Part shown: positions 54,426 through 62,846 of the stretch, piece by piece
Layout of the letters: each line of letters opens with the position of its first letter
How positions within the stretch are numbered: position 1 is the stretch's first letter
Position numbers and translations under genes: made by a program
DNA from: Rhodobacteraceae bacterium HTCC2150
GTDB lineage: Bacteria > Pseudomonadota > Alphaproteobacteria > Rhodobacterales > Rhodobacteraceae
Direction of reading: 5' to 3'
Assembly (NCBI GenBank): GCA_000169395.1
Contig: AAXZ01000013.1
Coordinates: 1-64,000 of the forward strand
DNA: 64,000 nucleotides
The notes under the pieces: generated by a model
Databases searched by the model: none
The model's input: only the letters and a program-made list of their open reading frames with translations
Told to the model about the DNA's origin: nothing

Positions 54426-56846
54426 TTATGCTCGTAAGCGTTCGCCTTTGGGATCAAAAGGTGGTTCAGTCAGAATAACAGCATTATGTGGCGTGCCCAA
54501 CACCATAACCTGAACACGGTCACCCGGTTTGGCACCCTTTACATAACCCAAAGCCAAACTCATCCCAACTGTGTAACCGTAAGTGCCTGATGTAACTCGC
54601 CCAATTCCCTTGCCATTCATGAAAATCGGCTCGCCACCTGTGGCATCTGCATTTGATGCGTTAACATCAGCTTCCTCCAGATGCAGTAAAACCAAATCTT
54701 CGCGTGGGGCATTTGACATTGTTTCAGCGGCTGCTGATTTATTCAAAAAATTTTTGTCCATTTTGCAAAGACGATCAAGGCCGACTTCTTGTGGCCAATA
54801 TTCCGGGCTGTATTCCCGTGACCAACTACCATAGCCCTTTTCCACGCGCAGGCTCATCAGGGCGCGGCTGCCAACGGGGCCAGAACCAAATTCTTTGCCA
54901 GCCTCTAGCAAGGTTTCGTAAAGGCGCATTTGATCTTCGGCTTTGCAATGAAGTTCCCAACCTAAATCCCCTGTAAAGGAAACCCTCAAGGCCAGTAATT
55001 CTATTCCCGCCAAATCGACCATTTTTGAGCGCATGAACGGAAAATCAGCGGTGGCTAACGATGTATTTGTCAGCCGTTGCAAGATATCGCGTGATTTTGG
55101 CCCTGCTACGTTAAAGCCGCAGAATGCTTCGGTATGGCTTTCAAATGTTGTGCCATGGGGCAGGGGAATTTGTTTGAAAAACCTTGTGTGATAGCGTTCT
55201 GCCAATCCGGAACCAATGATCCAAAATTCATCCTCGGCAACACGCGTTACAGTGAAATCACCTGCAATGCCGCCGCGTTTCCCGATCAAAGGGGTTAAAC
55301 AGGAACGACCAACTGCTTTTGGCATGTTATTTGCAAAGAGCGCATTCAGCCAATCAGCGGCACCTGGACCTTTGCAGATGTATTTAGCAAAGTTTGAAAT
55401 ATCGATGATGCCCGCATTTTGGCGCAGCATTTTACATTCTTGCCCAACAGGGCCCCACCAATTCTGGCGTGTAAAACCGTTAGTGTCTTGGGTGTCGGGT
55501 TTGTCAGAAAACCAAAGTGGGTGCTCCCAGCCAACGTTTAGACCAAAGACTGCCCCCATTTGTTTTTGCATCTCATAAATTGGCCGCACGCGGCAAGGAC
55601 GCCCCGCGCTACGTTCTTCATTTGGAAAGTGGATGGCGAAACGATGGGAATATTGATCCTCAACCTTGGCTTTGGTAAATTCTTTATCAGCCCAATCCCC
55701 AAAACGCGCTACGTCCCAGGCATACATGTCGTATTGGGTTTCGCCCTCGATTATCCATTGCGCCGCCATCAGGCCCATGCCGCCCGATTGGCTGAAACCT
55801 GGAATGATCCCGTTGCAGCAAAAATAGTTTTCCAATTCAGGCAGGGGGCCGAACAGAACGTTGGCGTCAGGCGACCAAATCATTGGGCCGTTGATTACGC
55901 GCTTAATGCCCGCTTCACCAACAGCAGGCACACGTTCAATGGCATTCATCATGTTGTCTTCAATACGTTCCAGATCATCGGCGAATAGTTCATGGGCGAA
56001 ATCTAACGGCGTGCCATCTTCGGCCCAGAATTTCATGTTCTTTTCGTAGGCGCCAACCAGCAATCCTTGGCCTTCTTGGCGTAAATAATATTCACCATCG
56101 CGGTCGCTGACAGATGGTAGCCGATTTGGCGCGTCTGCAATTTCCTGAATGGTTTCAGTTACAAAATACTGATGTTCTGTAGGTTGCAAGGGCAGGGTGA
56201 TGCCTGCTAACGCCGCCACCTCTCGCCCCCAAAGACCGGCAGCATTAACCACCCATTGTGTATGAATGTCACCCTTTGGCGTTTTCACAATCCAACTGCC
56301 ATCGGTTTGTTGTTCTGTTGCCGTCACGGGTGTGAAACGGTTGATTTCAGCACCGTTTTGGCGTGCGCCAGCCGCATATGCACTTGTGACGCCGCTTGGA
56401 TCGACATTGCCGCCGTCTGGTTCATACATCACACAGCGAATGCCGTCGTAATTAACCATTGGATGCAGCTTCTGGGCCTCTTCTATGCTGATTTCATAAA
56501 AGTTCATCCCGTAAAGCTTGGCCTTTGCTGCTTGTAACCGCAGCTGATGTTCACGTTCTTCGGTTTGGGCTAAATAGAGCGAACCGGGTTGAAATACTCC
56601 ACAGCTTTGACCGGTTTCGGCCTCAAGGTCATTATACAAATTCATCGTATAATGCTGAATGCGGCTAATGTTGGTGCTGTCGTGTAGGCCGTGAATATTG
56701 GCTGCAGCATGCCAAGTTGAACCAGAAGTTAACTCATCGCGTTCCAAAAGGACCACATCTGACCAACCCAATTTCGTCAGGTGATAAAGAATAGAACAAC
56801 CGATAACGCCGCCACCGATGACGACTGCTTGGGCTTGGGTGCGCAT
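54426..56846 (-). CDS. Dimethylglycine/sarcosine dehydrogenase-type oxidoreductase
   Basis: 806 aa in two modules. N-terminal FAD domain (AVVIGGGVIGCSILYHLTKLG; GSTWHAAAN with the His that binds FAD covalently in the family), then the FAO middle domain. From about residue 430, a GcvT-like aminomethyltransferase domain (GIIDISNFAKYICKGPGAADWLN ... GDLGWELHC ... RVEKGYGSW) that binds tetrahydrofolate, and GCV_T_C (MNGKGIGRVTSGTYGYTVGMSLALGYV). It would demethylate dimethylglycine or sarcosine, passing the one-carbon unit to folate. The exact substrate cannot be told. Intact. Confidence 0.92.
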   Translation of the reverse strand: MRTQAQAVVIGGGVIGCSILYHLTKLGWSDVVLLERDELTSGSTWHAAANIHGLHDSTNISRIQHYTMNLYNDLEAETGQSCGVFQPGSLYLAQTEEREHQLRLQAAKAKLYGMNFYEISIEEAQKLHPMVNYDGIRCVMYEPDGGNVDPSGVTSAYAAGARQNGAEINRFTPVTATEQQTDGSWIVKTPKGDIHTQWVVNAAGLWGREVAALAGITLPLQPTEHQYFVTETIQEIADAPNRLPSVSDRDGEYYLRQEGQGLLVGAYEKNMKFWAEDGTPLDFAHELFADDLERIEDNMMNAIERVPAVGEAGIKRVINGPMIWSPDANVLFGPLPELENYFCCNGIIPGFSQSGGMGLMAAQWIIEGETQYDMYAWDVARFGDWADKEFTKAKVEDQYSHRFAIHFPNEERSAGRPCRVRPIYEMQKQMGAVFGLNVGWEHPLWFSDKPDTQDTNGFTRQNWWGPVGQECKMLRQNAGIIDISNFAKYICKGPGAADWLNALFANNMPKAVGRSCLTPLIGKRGGIAGDFTVTRVAEDEFWIIGSGLAERYHTRFFKQIPLPHGTTFESHTEAFCGFNVAGPKSRDILQRLTNTSLATADFPFMRSKMVDLAGIELLALRVSFTGDLGWELHCKAEDQMRLYETLLEAGKEFGSGPVGSRALMSLRVEKGYGSWSREYSPEYWPQEVGLDRLCKMDKNFLNKSAAAETMSNAPREDLVLLHLEEADVNASNADATGGEPIFMNGKGIGRVTSGTYGYTVGMSLALGYVKGAKPGDRVQVMVLGTPHNAVILTEPPFDPKGERLRA

Positions 56847-57008
56847 GTGACCTCACTGCAAAACGATTAATGCTTGAGTGTAGCTTCGCGAACTTGGCGC
56901 AAAAGGTAAAAGACAAAAACGACAAAGACTGGCCTGAAATGACTTTTCTTGCGTCAATCTATTCAATTATGCATTCAACAAAACTGTGCAGATCAACAGT
57001 TTGTCGGT

Positions 57009-57446
57009 TTAGCTTGCCGCTGAAGGTTCAGTTCCGGGAAACGGTGCCGTACTCCCAGCCAAATAGCGCAGGGCATCGGTGTAATCAAACGCCAGTGAAA
57101 CTAACATGACGACCATAATAGCCATAATAATTCGCTTGGGCAGAACTGGCATGTCGGGGCGTTTATACTGAGATAAAAGATAGATGACCAATGGCGTGTA
57201 AAGAATGATATGAGGCAGGCCCAGCAATTTCACATAGCCCAAATTGGCAAATAGCCACTCAACACCGATAAACGACCCAATATTTGCGATGATGATTAAC
57301 AACGTCGTCAAACGGGTTTGCCGCCAAATCAGCAACGTAAGAGGCAACAAAAATACGCCAAAAGTCAGAACATAGATCCAATAGGTAAGCCATGCGGGCT
57401 GAAGGGCCATTGCTTCTTCAAGGGTCATCATGTTTCCAATTTCCAT
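57009..57446 (-). CDS. Multi-pass membrane protein of unknown function
   Basis: 145 aa with four membrane segments (about residues 20-38, 47-72, 76-90, 105-122). An in-frame ATG at residues 6-7 (MMTLEEAMALQPAW) may be the true start. Family not recognised. Stands alone between the DMGDH-type gene and cueR on the same strand. Confidence 0.6.
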   Translation of the reverse strand: MEIGNMMTLEEAMALQPAWLTYWIYVLTFGVFLLPLTLLIWRQTRLTTLLIIIANIGSFIGVEWLFANLGYVKLLGLPHIILYTPLVIYLLSQYKRPDMPVLPKRIIMAIMVVMLVSLAFDYTDALRYLAGSTAPFPGTEPSAAS

Positions 57447-57492
57447 AGATAGTGCGTAGGATTTTAAGATAGATAATCCGGATTTGAAAGTT

Positions 57493-57888
57493 CTATGTGG
57501 CCAAGGTTTCGCTAAGCCCGTTTAAAATTGGACAATCAGGTCGATTGTCGCCCGCGCATTCGGTCACTAAATGCGAAAGCGTTGCACGCATTGCCATCAG
57601 GTCTGAAATTTTGGCATTAATCTGTTCAAGGTGCTGGTTTGCAATGGTTTTCACATCGGAACTGGCACGGGCTTGATCCTCATATAGTGCCAAAAGAGCG
57701 CGGCAATTTTCGATGGTAAAACCCAGCTTTCTGGCCCGCGCTAGAAAGGTCAATTTGTGTAAATCATTGGCCTGAAACGCACGATACCCGTTGTTATCCC
57801 TTAGTGGTTTTACCAATCCGATGTCCTCATAGTATCGAATGGTCTTTGCTGGCAGGCCAACTTTGTCGGCAACATCCCCAATATTCAT
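57493..57888 (-). CDS. cueR: Copper-responsive MerR-type regulator CueR
   Basis: 131 aa. N-terminal MerR helix-turn-helix (MNIGDVADKVGLPAKTIRYYEDIGLVKPLRDNNGYR), coiled-coil dimer helix, and a C-terminal pair of Cys with the spacing of Cu(I) sensors (CAGDNRPDCPIL). It activates copA when Cu(I) binds by twisting a promoter with a 19-bp spacer. Its ATG overlaps the copA stop (ATGA), so it is made from the same transcript. Intact. Confidence 0.93.
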   Translation of the reverse strand: MNIGDVADKVGLPAKTIRYYEDIGLVKPLRDNNGYRAFQANDLHKLTFLARARKLGFTIENCRALLALYEDQARASSDVKTIANQHLEQINAKISDLMAMRATLSHLVTECAGDNRPDCPILNGLSETLAT

Positions 57889-60350
57889 TTAATCGTTTCC
57901 TTTTTTTGGTGTGGGGCAACCCATTTAAGCCGCAGTGCGTTTGACAAAACAAATACAGATGAAAATGCCATGGCACCCGCGGCCAATATTGGAGAAAGCA
58001 TAAGACCGAATACAGGATAAAAAATACCTGCTGCCACAGGGATTAATAGTGCGTTGTAGCCAAATGCCCAGACAAGGTTTTGCCTGATATTTTCCATTGT
58101 TTTGGCGCTGATCCGAAAGGCATTTAGAATTGTGGCCAAATCATCATTCGTCAAAATAACATCAGCAGCCTCAATCGCGATGTCACTGCCTTTGCCAACA
58201 GCAATGCCCACATCAGCCGCCGCAAGGGCAGGGGCATCATTTATGCCATCGCCAACAAAGGCAACTGTTTCGCCAGCGGCCTGCATTTCGCGAATGACAT
58301 CAAGTTTATCGTGCGGCATCAAATGTCCGACCGCATGATCAATTCCAAGGTTTTGCGCAATTGCGTTTGCAGTGTCTTGGTGATCACCTGATAGCATTGC
58401 GACTTTTAAACCCATATTATGAAGGGTTTTGATTGTGGCCCCGCTGGTTGATTTTAAGGGATCTGCCACCGCTAAAAGGGCTGCAATTTTACCATCAATC
58501 GCGATTAAAACGGGTGTCTTTGCGGCCTTTGCTAAAGAAATGATCGTTTCACTGAAATGCGATGTATCGATGGTTTCCTGCGTCAAAAATTTTTCTGTAC
58601 CCACCAAAACCTTCGTTCCATTCAAGGTGGCTTTGATGCCTTTGCCTGTTATTGTTTGAAACTTAGTAACGTCTGAGATTGGTAGATTCTGTTGTTTGGC
58701 GGCAGTTACAATTGCTTTTCCAATTGGATGCTCAGAAGTTGTTTCAATTGATGCGGCAATGGACAGAATTGTATCGCGTTCAAAACCATTAACGACTTCA
58801 ATATCCGTTAGAACTGGGTGGCCCAATGTCAGTGTGCCGGTCTTGTCAAAAATAACTGTATTACAGGATTGTAGTGACTGTAATGCTGCCCCTTTGCGAA
58901 ACAAAACGCCAAGTTGGGCCGCACGTCCTGTGCCCACAATAATTGACGTAGGTGTAGCAAGCCCCATGGCGCAAGGGCATGCAATTATTAAAATTGACAC
59001 GCCGGCAACAAGTGCATGACCAAGTGCAGGGTCAGGACCAAGCATTAACCACAATGCAACAGTTAACGCCGCTATTAGCATTACAGCGGGTACGAATTTT
59101 TCTGTGACTTTATCAACCAGCGCTTGGATTGGCAGTTTGGCACCTTGTGCTTGTTCAACCATTTTGATGATCTTGGCCAATATGGTGTCTGATCCAACTT
59201 GTGTCGCACGATAAACGAGCGCGCCGTTTCCGTTAAACGTGCCACCAATCAGCGTATCATCTGTCGACCGTTTTGCAGGGATCGCTTCGCCGGTAATTAT
59301 ACTTTCATCAATGTAACTCTCGCCAGATATAACAATGCCATCGACCGCCACACTTTGACCCGGCAGAAGGCGCAGTTCATCACCAATAACCAAATCTTCG
59401 ATAAGTGTTTCCTCGAAAATCTCACCTCTTTTTACTAAAGCTGATTTTGGAGATAGGGCAATCAACTGTCGAATTGCTTCGCCAGTTCGCCCTTTGGCGC
59501 GGGCCTCTGCAAGGCGGCCAATCAGAATAAGAACAATAATGACAACCGCCGGCTCAAAATAGATGTTGGCTGTGCCAATTGGCAAAAAAGTTGGGAAAAA
59601 GCCTGCGATTATCGAGAATAAAAATGCGAATCCGGTGCCAATTGCGACCAAGGCATTCATGTCTGGGTGCCCTTTGACTAGTGATGGAACCCCTTTGGTA
59701 AAAAACTGACGACCAGGACCAATCAAAATGAGCGAAGTTAGTATAAATTGAACAAGAACACTGCCTTCATGCCCAATTGTCTGCTTAACAAGGTGGTGAA
59801 CTGGTGGGAAAATGTGCCCCCCCATTTCAATTATCACAACAGGTAAGGCAAGAATTGCTGCAACCAAGGTGTCGCGTTGTAATTTGGACTGTTCGGATTG
59901 TTTTAATAAGTCCTTTTCCGCCGCATCCGCAGAAACTGTCAGCGGATATCCGGTGGATTTCGCGACATCCTTCAAGTGTTCTACTGAAACAGCGCCTTGA
60001 ATGAATGTTAGTCTTACACTTTCGCTGGCCAAATTTACGTTTACTTTTTCAACGCCTTTAACCTTCACCAGTGCCGTTTCTAATCGTTTGACACAGGATG
60101 CACAGGAAAGGCCCGTGACATTCATGGTTTTGGTTTGGGTTGCTGCAGGGTACCCGATTTCGTTTAATTTCGTAATAATTTCAGCAATTTGTATGTCGTC
60201 GATCACCGCGATTTTCAGCGTTTTGTCCACTAAATTCACGTGCACGTCATTTGTTTGGAGAACGGTCAACGCAGCCTTTTCTATACGGCCAACACAAGAC
60301 GCACAGTTCATGCCATTGATCGCTAGGGTTATTTTACGCGCGTCGTTCAC
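57885..60350 (-). CDS. copA: Copper-exporting P1B-type ATPase CopA
   Basis: 821 aa with a GTG start. Two N-terminal heavy-metal domains (GMNCASCVGRIEKA and GLSCASCVKRLETA), eight membrane segments, TGEAIPAK actuator motif, metal-site CPC in IIACPCAMGLATP, phospho-Asp in FDKTGTLT, HP in SEHPIGKA and the hinge GDGINDAPALAAADVGIA. It exports Cu(I) from the cytoplasm. First gene of copA-cueR, with a CueR-type promoter directly upstream. Intact. Confidence 0.96.
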   Translation of the reverse strand: MNDARKITLAINGMNCASCVGRIEKAALTVLQTNDVHVNLVDKTLKIAVIDDIQIAEIITKLNEIGYPAATQTKTMNVTGLSCASCVKRLETALVKVKGVEKVNVNLASESVRLTFIQGAVSVEHLKDVAKSTGYPLTVSADAAEKDLLKQSEQSKLQRDTLVAAILALPVVIIEMGGHIFPPVHHLVKQTIGHEGSVLVQFILTSLILIGPGRQFFTKGVPSLVKGHPDMNALVAIGTGFAFLFSIIAGFFPTFLPIGTANIYFEPAVVIIVLILIGRLAEARAKGRTGEAIRQLIALSPKSALVKRGEIFEETLIEDLVIGDELRLLPGQSVAVDGIVISGESYIDESIITGEAIPAKRSTDDTLIGGTFNGNGALVYRATQVGSDTILAKIIKMVEQAQGAKLPIQALVDKVTEKFVPAVMLIAALTVALWLMLGPDPALGHALVAGVSILIIACPCAMGLATPTSIIVGTGRAAQLGVLFRKGAALQSLQSCNTVIFDKTGTLTLGHPVLTDIEVVNGFERDTILSIAASIETTSEHPIGKAIVTAAKQQNLPISDVTKFQTITGKGIKATLNGTKVLVGTEKFLTQETIDTSHFSETIISLAKAAKTPVLIAIDGKIAALLAVADPLKSTSGATIKTLHNMGLKVAMLSGDHQDTANAIAQNLGIDHAVGHLMPHDKLDVIREMQAAGETVAFVGDGINDAPALAAADVGIAVGKGSDIAIEAADVILTNDDLATILNAFRISAKTMENIRQNLVWAFGYNALLIPVAAGIFYPVFGLMLSPILAAGAMAFSSVFVLSNALRLKWVAPHQKKETIK

Positions 60351-60385
60351 GGTGGATTCCTATCCAATGCTTGATCTTAGCGATA

Positions 60386-60416
60386 TAGATAGGGCTTCCA
60401 GTTAATGGAAGGTCAA
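60386..60416 (-). promoter_or_regulatory. CueR-type promoter/operator of copA
   Basis: Minus strand: -35 TTGACC (60416-60411), then a 19-base spacer TTCCATTAACTGGAAGCCC, then -10 TATCTA (60391-60386). The spacer carries the dyad CCTTCC..GGAAGC, the typical recognition form of CueR-like regulators, and 19 bases is the hallmark MerR-family spacing. It lies about 36 bases before the copA start. Confidence 0.85.
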
Positions 60417-60420
60417 GTGA

Positions 60421-62481
60421 TTACTTAAGCTTTTCGTGAAACTCTTTAAATGACATCCGATGCTGTTCCTTGGAATTTTGATACTCATCACACCCAGCGC
60501 TTTCTAACCATTTTTTTTGAGGCTGGTTCTCAACACCATCTGCCGTAACGTGAATGCCAAGTGCCTTGGCCATTGAAATAATTGTAAGAGCCAGGATTTT
60601 AAGTTTTCCATCCGTAACAAGCGATTGATCAAGTTTAAGGTGAGAAATTGGATAGTTTTGCAAGCAGGAAATGTACGAGTATGCAGTACCAAAATCTCGT
60701 ATCACCAGTTGATAGCCCATTTGGGTAATCTTGGTTATTGTATTTTGAAGTCGCAAGTCATTGGTCAACAAAAGCATTTCGGTGATTTCCAATTTCATGC
60801 TTTTCGGTGTGAATTTTGAATTGTCTAAATATTGCTGAAGTAGGGGAATAAAATGGTCATCCTGTAAAAGAAGTTCCGAAACTTTAACAGAAATTGATTG
60901 GTGCCTTCCTACCTTCGCAAAATCAAGTGCAACATCCATGGCTTTCTGGAGAACCCATTTTTCAATTTGTAGATTTGCACCCGTCGCCTCCGCAACTGAA
61001 TTTAATTCATACGTTGGTAAGTTTTTACCGTTTGGTAATCTTACCCAGTAAGAGGTTTCCGCGCCAATAATTTTTTCGGTTTCAAAACAAAATTGAGGGC
61101 AGAAGTTTACTTCTAATGATTTGGTTTCAAGACATTTTTTGATCTTATCATCGACAAAGTGAAATCTTTGGCTTTCTTCCGACATCTCCGGATTAAAGGC
61201 TTTGCATGTGTTATTGCCCTCTCGTTTCGCGGCATAAAGGGCCAAATCGGCTTGTTGAAAGAGCACATCATAACTTTGAGTTTCAGCACTGGTTTGGCTG
61301 AACCCAAGACTTGCATTCATTTGCACGTTGTGTCCGTTAATGGAAAACGGTTTGTTGACTTGGTCAAGAAACATCTCGCAGATATTTTTCGGCAAGACAT
61401 CGTTACGGATCAATAGACAAAATTCATCCCCTCCCAAGCGGGCAACAATCGATCCTTTGGGGGCAATCTTTTGCAAACGGCGTGCAAACTCTGCCAATAA
61501 TTGATCGCCTGCATCATGCCCTAAAGTATCGTTGACATATTTAAATCGGTCTAAATCAACCAAAGACATTGAAACGTACGTATGATCATCGGTGGCTGAT
61601 TGCAGAAATTCTGGCGCGTGTTTTTTCAGAAAGTTCCGATTTTTCAATCCTGTAAGTGAATCATGATTGGCAAGATATTGCAGTTCGTCTTTTACCTCTT
61701 CTGCCATGCTGACATCGGATTCAGTAAGCAACCAAGATTTTTCACCACTAATTGCATCAAACGAGGATTTTACCTCTATGCGGTGAAGGCGAATGCCAAA
61801 AACTGTCGCAACCTTAGCCAGTGTTGTTCCCTCGGCAATGTTTTCCACGCCGTCTTGGATCATTTCATAAAGTGGTCCAGACAAAATGCGCTGAGAAAGG
61901 TCGGGTGCTGACGACGGGAAAACACGACGGGCGGCGGGATTAGCGTATTGGCAGGAACCATTCATCCGATAAGAGGTTACCAAGACGTCGGTATAGATGA
62001 GCGCTTGTGCGGCCTTTATCAAATTGGGTGAATTGTCGGTGATATCTTCGCCTTCACAAAGCATCGCCATTGTGCCGTCGGGCATCAAAAGACCACGAAA
62101 CCTGCATGCAAGGGTTTTGGCTTTGTCATGTGGGTAAATCGTCCAGATTTCATCAAAAACAACGCCTTTCCAAAAGTCAGTTTGGAATTGCTGCAAACGG
62201 GCCTGAACCGAAGGCGACATATCTGAACGCAAATTTCGTGCCTCTAATTCCGGCATCGTTTTGGCCTGCCACAGCAAAAGCGCGGTGTCGTTGGCCCATA
62301 CAACACGCGCCTTATCAATATTGAATACCCAAATGGGAAACCGCGAATTTTCGGCGAAACGTAAGTCGTCAAGTGACATGAAAACTGAATTTTGGTCGGT
62401 TTTCGACATTTCAAGAATGTCAGTTTTTGAAGTTGAATGTTGCACGTTGCACCCCAATGCATTCCTTAAAAGGTACCGCAA
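60421..62481 (-). CDS. Cytoplasmic GGDEF protein with degenerate EAL domain
   Basis: Up to 686 aa; start uncertain (TTG at 62481, a GTG or ATG at 62409, MSKTDQNS). Two PAS-like regions (FPIWVFNIDKARVVWANDTA; YRMNGSCQYANPAARRVFP) precede a canonical GGDEF domain (LTGLKNRNFL, DLDRFKYVNDTLGHDAGDQLL, ARLGGDEFCLLI). The EAL domain is damaged: EAL reads ETS (GAETSYWVRL) and DDFGTG reads RDFGTA, while KLEITE is kept. A cyclase with an inactive, perhaps regulatory, EAL is likely. No membrane segment is seen. Confidence 0.88.
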   Translation of the reverse strand: MRYLLRNALGCNVQHSTSKTDILEMSKTDQNSVFMSLDDLRFAENSRFPIWVFNIDKARVVWANDTALLLWQAKTMPELEARNLRSDMSPSVQARLQQFQTDFWKGVVFDEIWTIYPHDKAKTLACRFRGLLMPDGTMAMLCEGEDITDNSPNLIKAAQALIYTDVLVTSYRMNGSCQYANPAARRVFPSSAPDLSQRILSGPLYEMIQDGVENIAEGTTLAKVATVFGIRLHRIEVKSSFDAISGEKSWLLTESDVSMAEEVKDELQYLANHDSLTGLKNRNFLKKHAPEFLQSATDDHTYVSMSLVDLDRFKYVNDTLGHDAGDQLLAEFARRLQKIAPKGSIVARLGGDEFCLLIRNDVLPKNICEMFLDQVNKPFSINGHNVQMNASLGFSQTSAETQSYDVLFQQADLALYAAKREGNNTCKAFNPEMSEESQRFHFVDDKIKKCLETKSLEVNFCPQFCFETEKIIGAETSYWVRLPNGKNLPTYELNSVAEATGANLQIEKWVLQKAMDVALDFAKVGRHQSISVKVSELLLQDDHFIPLLQQYLDNSKFTPKSMKLEITEMLLLTNDLRLQNTITKITQMGYQLVIRDFGTAYSYISCLQNYPISHLKLDQSLVTDGKLKILALTIISMAKALGIHVTADGVENQPQKKWLESAGCDEYQNSKEQHRMSFKEFHEKLK

Positions 62482-62663
62482 AAATAGTTAACGAAGGGTA
62501 AATGAACGAGATTCGTGAAGGGGCAAGATATTGTGAACCAACGATTCTTTTCAATTCGGCGCGTAAAGTCGTTGAATTGGTTTTCTATGATTTGTCGCCA
62601 AGAATGGAGCAAAAGGCCGGAGATCGTGCATGTATCAAGAAAATACGGCCCAAAAAGCAAAAA

Positions 62664-62681
62664 GCCACGCTATTGCGTGGC
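62664..62681 (-). terminator. Terminator of tRNA-Glu
   Basis: Stem GCCACGC / GCGTGGC with loop AATA (7 bp perfect). On the minus strand it is followed by TTTTTGCTTTTTG. It lies 28 bases after the tRNA. Confidence 0.85.
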
Positions 62682-62708
62682 CTTTGCGTGAACCTAAGGT
62701 TCCAAACT

Positions 62709-62782
62709 GGTACTCCCTAGGGGAATTGAACCCCTCTTTCCAGGTTGAAAACCTGGCGTCCTAACCGATAGACGAAGGGAGC
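62709..62782 (-). tRNA. tRNA-Glu (anticodon TTC)
   Basis: 74 nt with CCA on the minus strand. Acceptor GCTCCCT/AGGGAGT, D-arm with GGTTAGGA, anticodon stem-loop CCAGG TTTTCAA CCTGG with TTC, T-arm AGGGG TTCAATT CCCCT. Complete. Confidence 0.95.
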
Positions 62783-62846
62783 ACTTAGTTTGTGTGGGTG
62801 TACTATGAAAATGTGCGGCGGGGATCAAGAGCAAAATGCACGGTTT

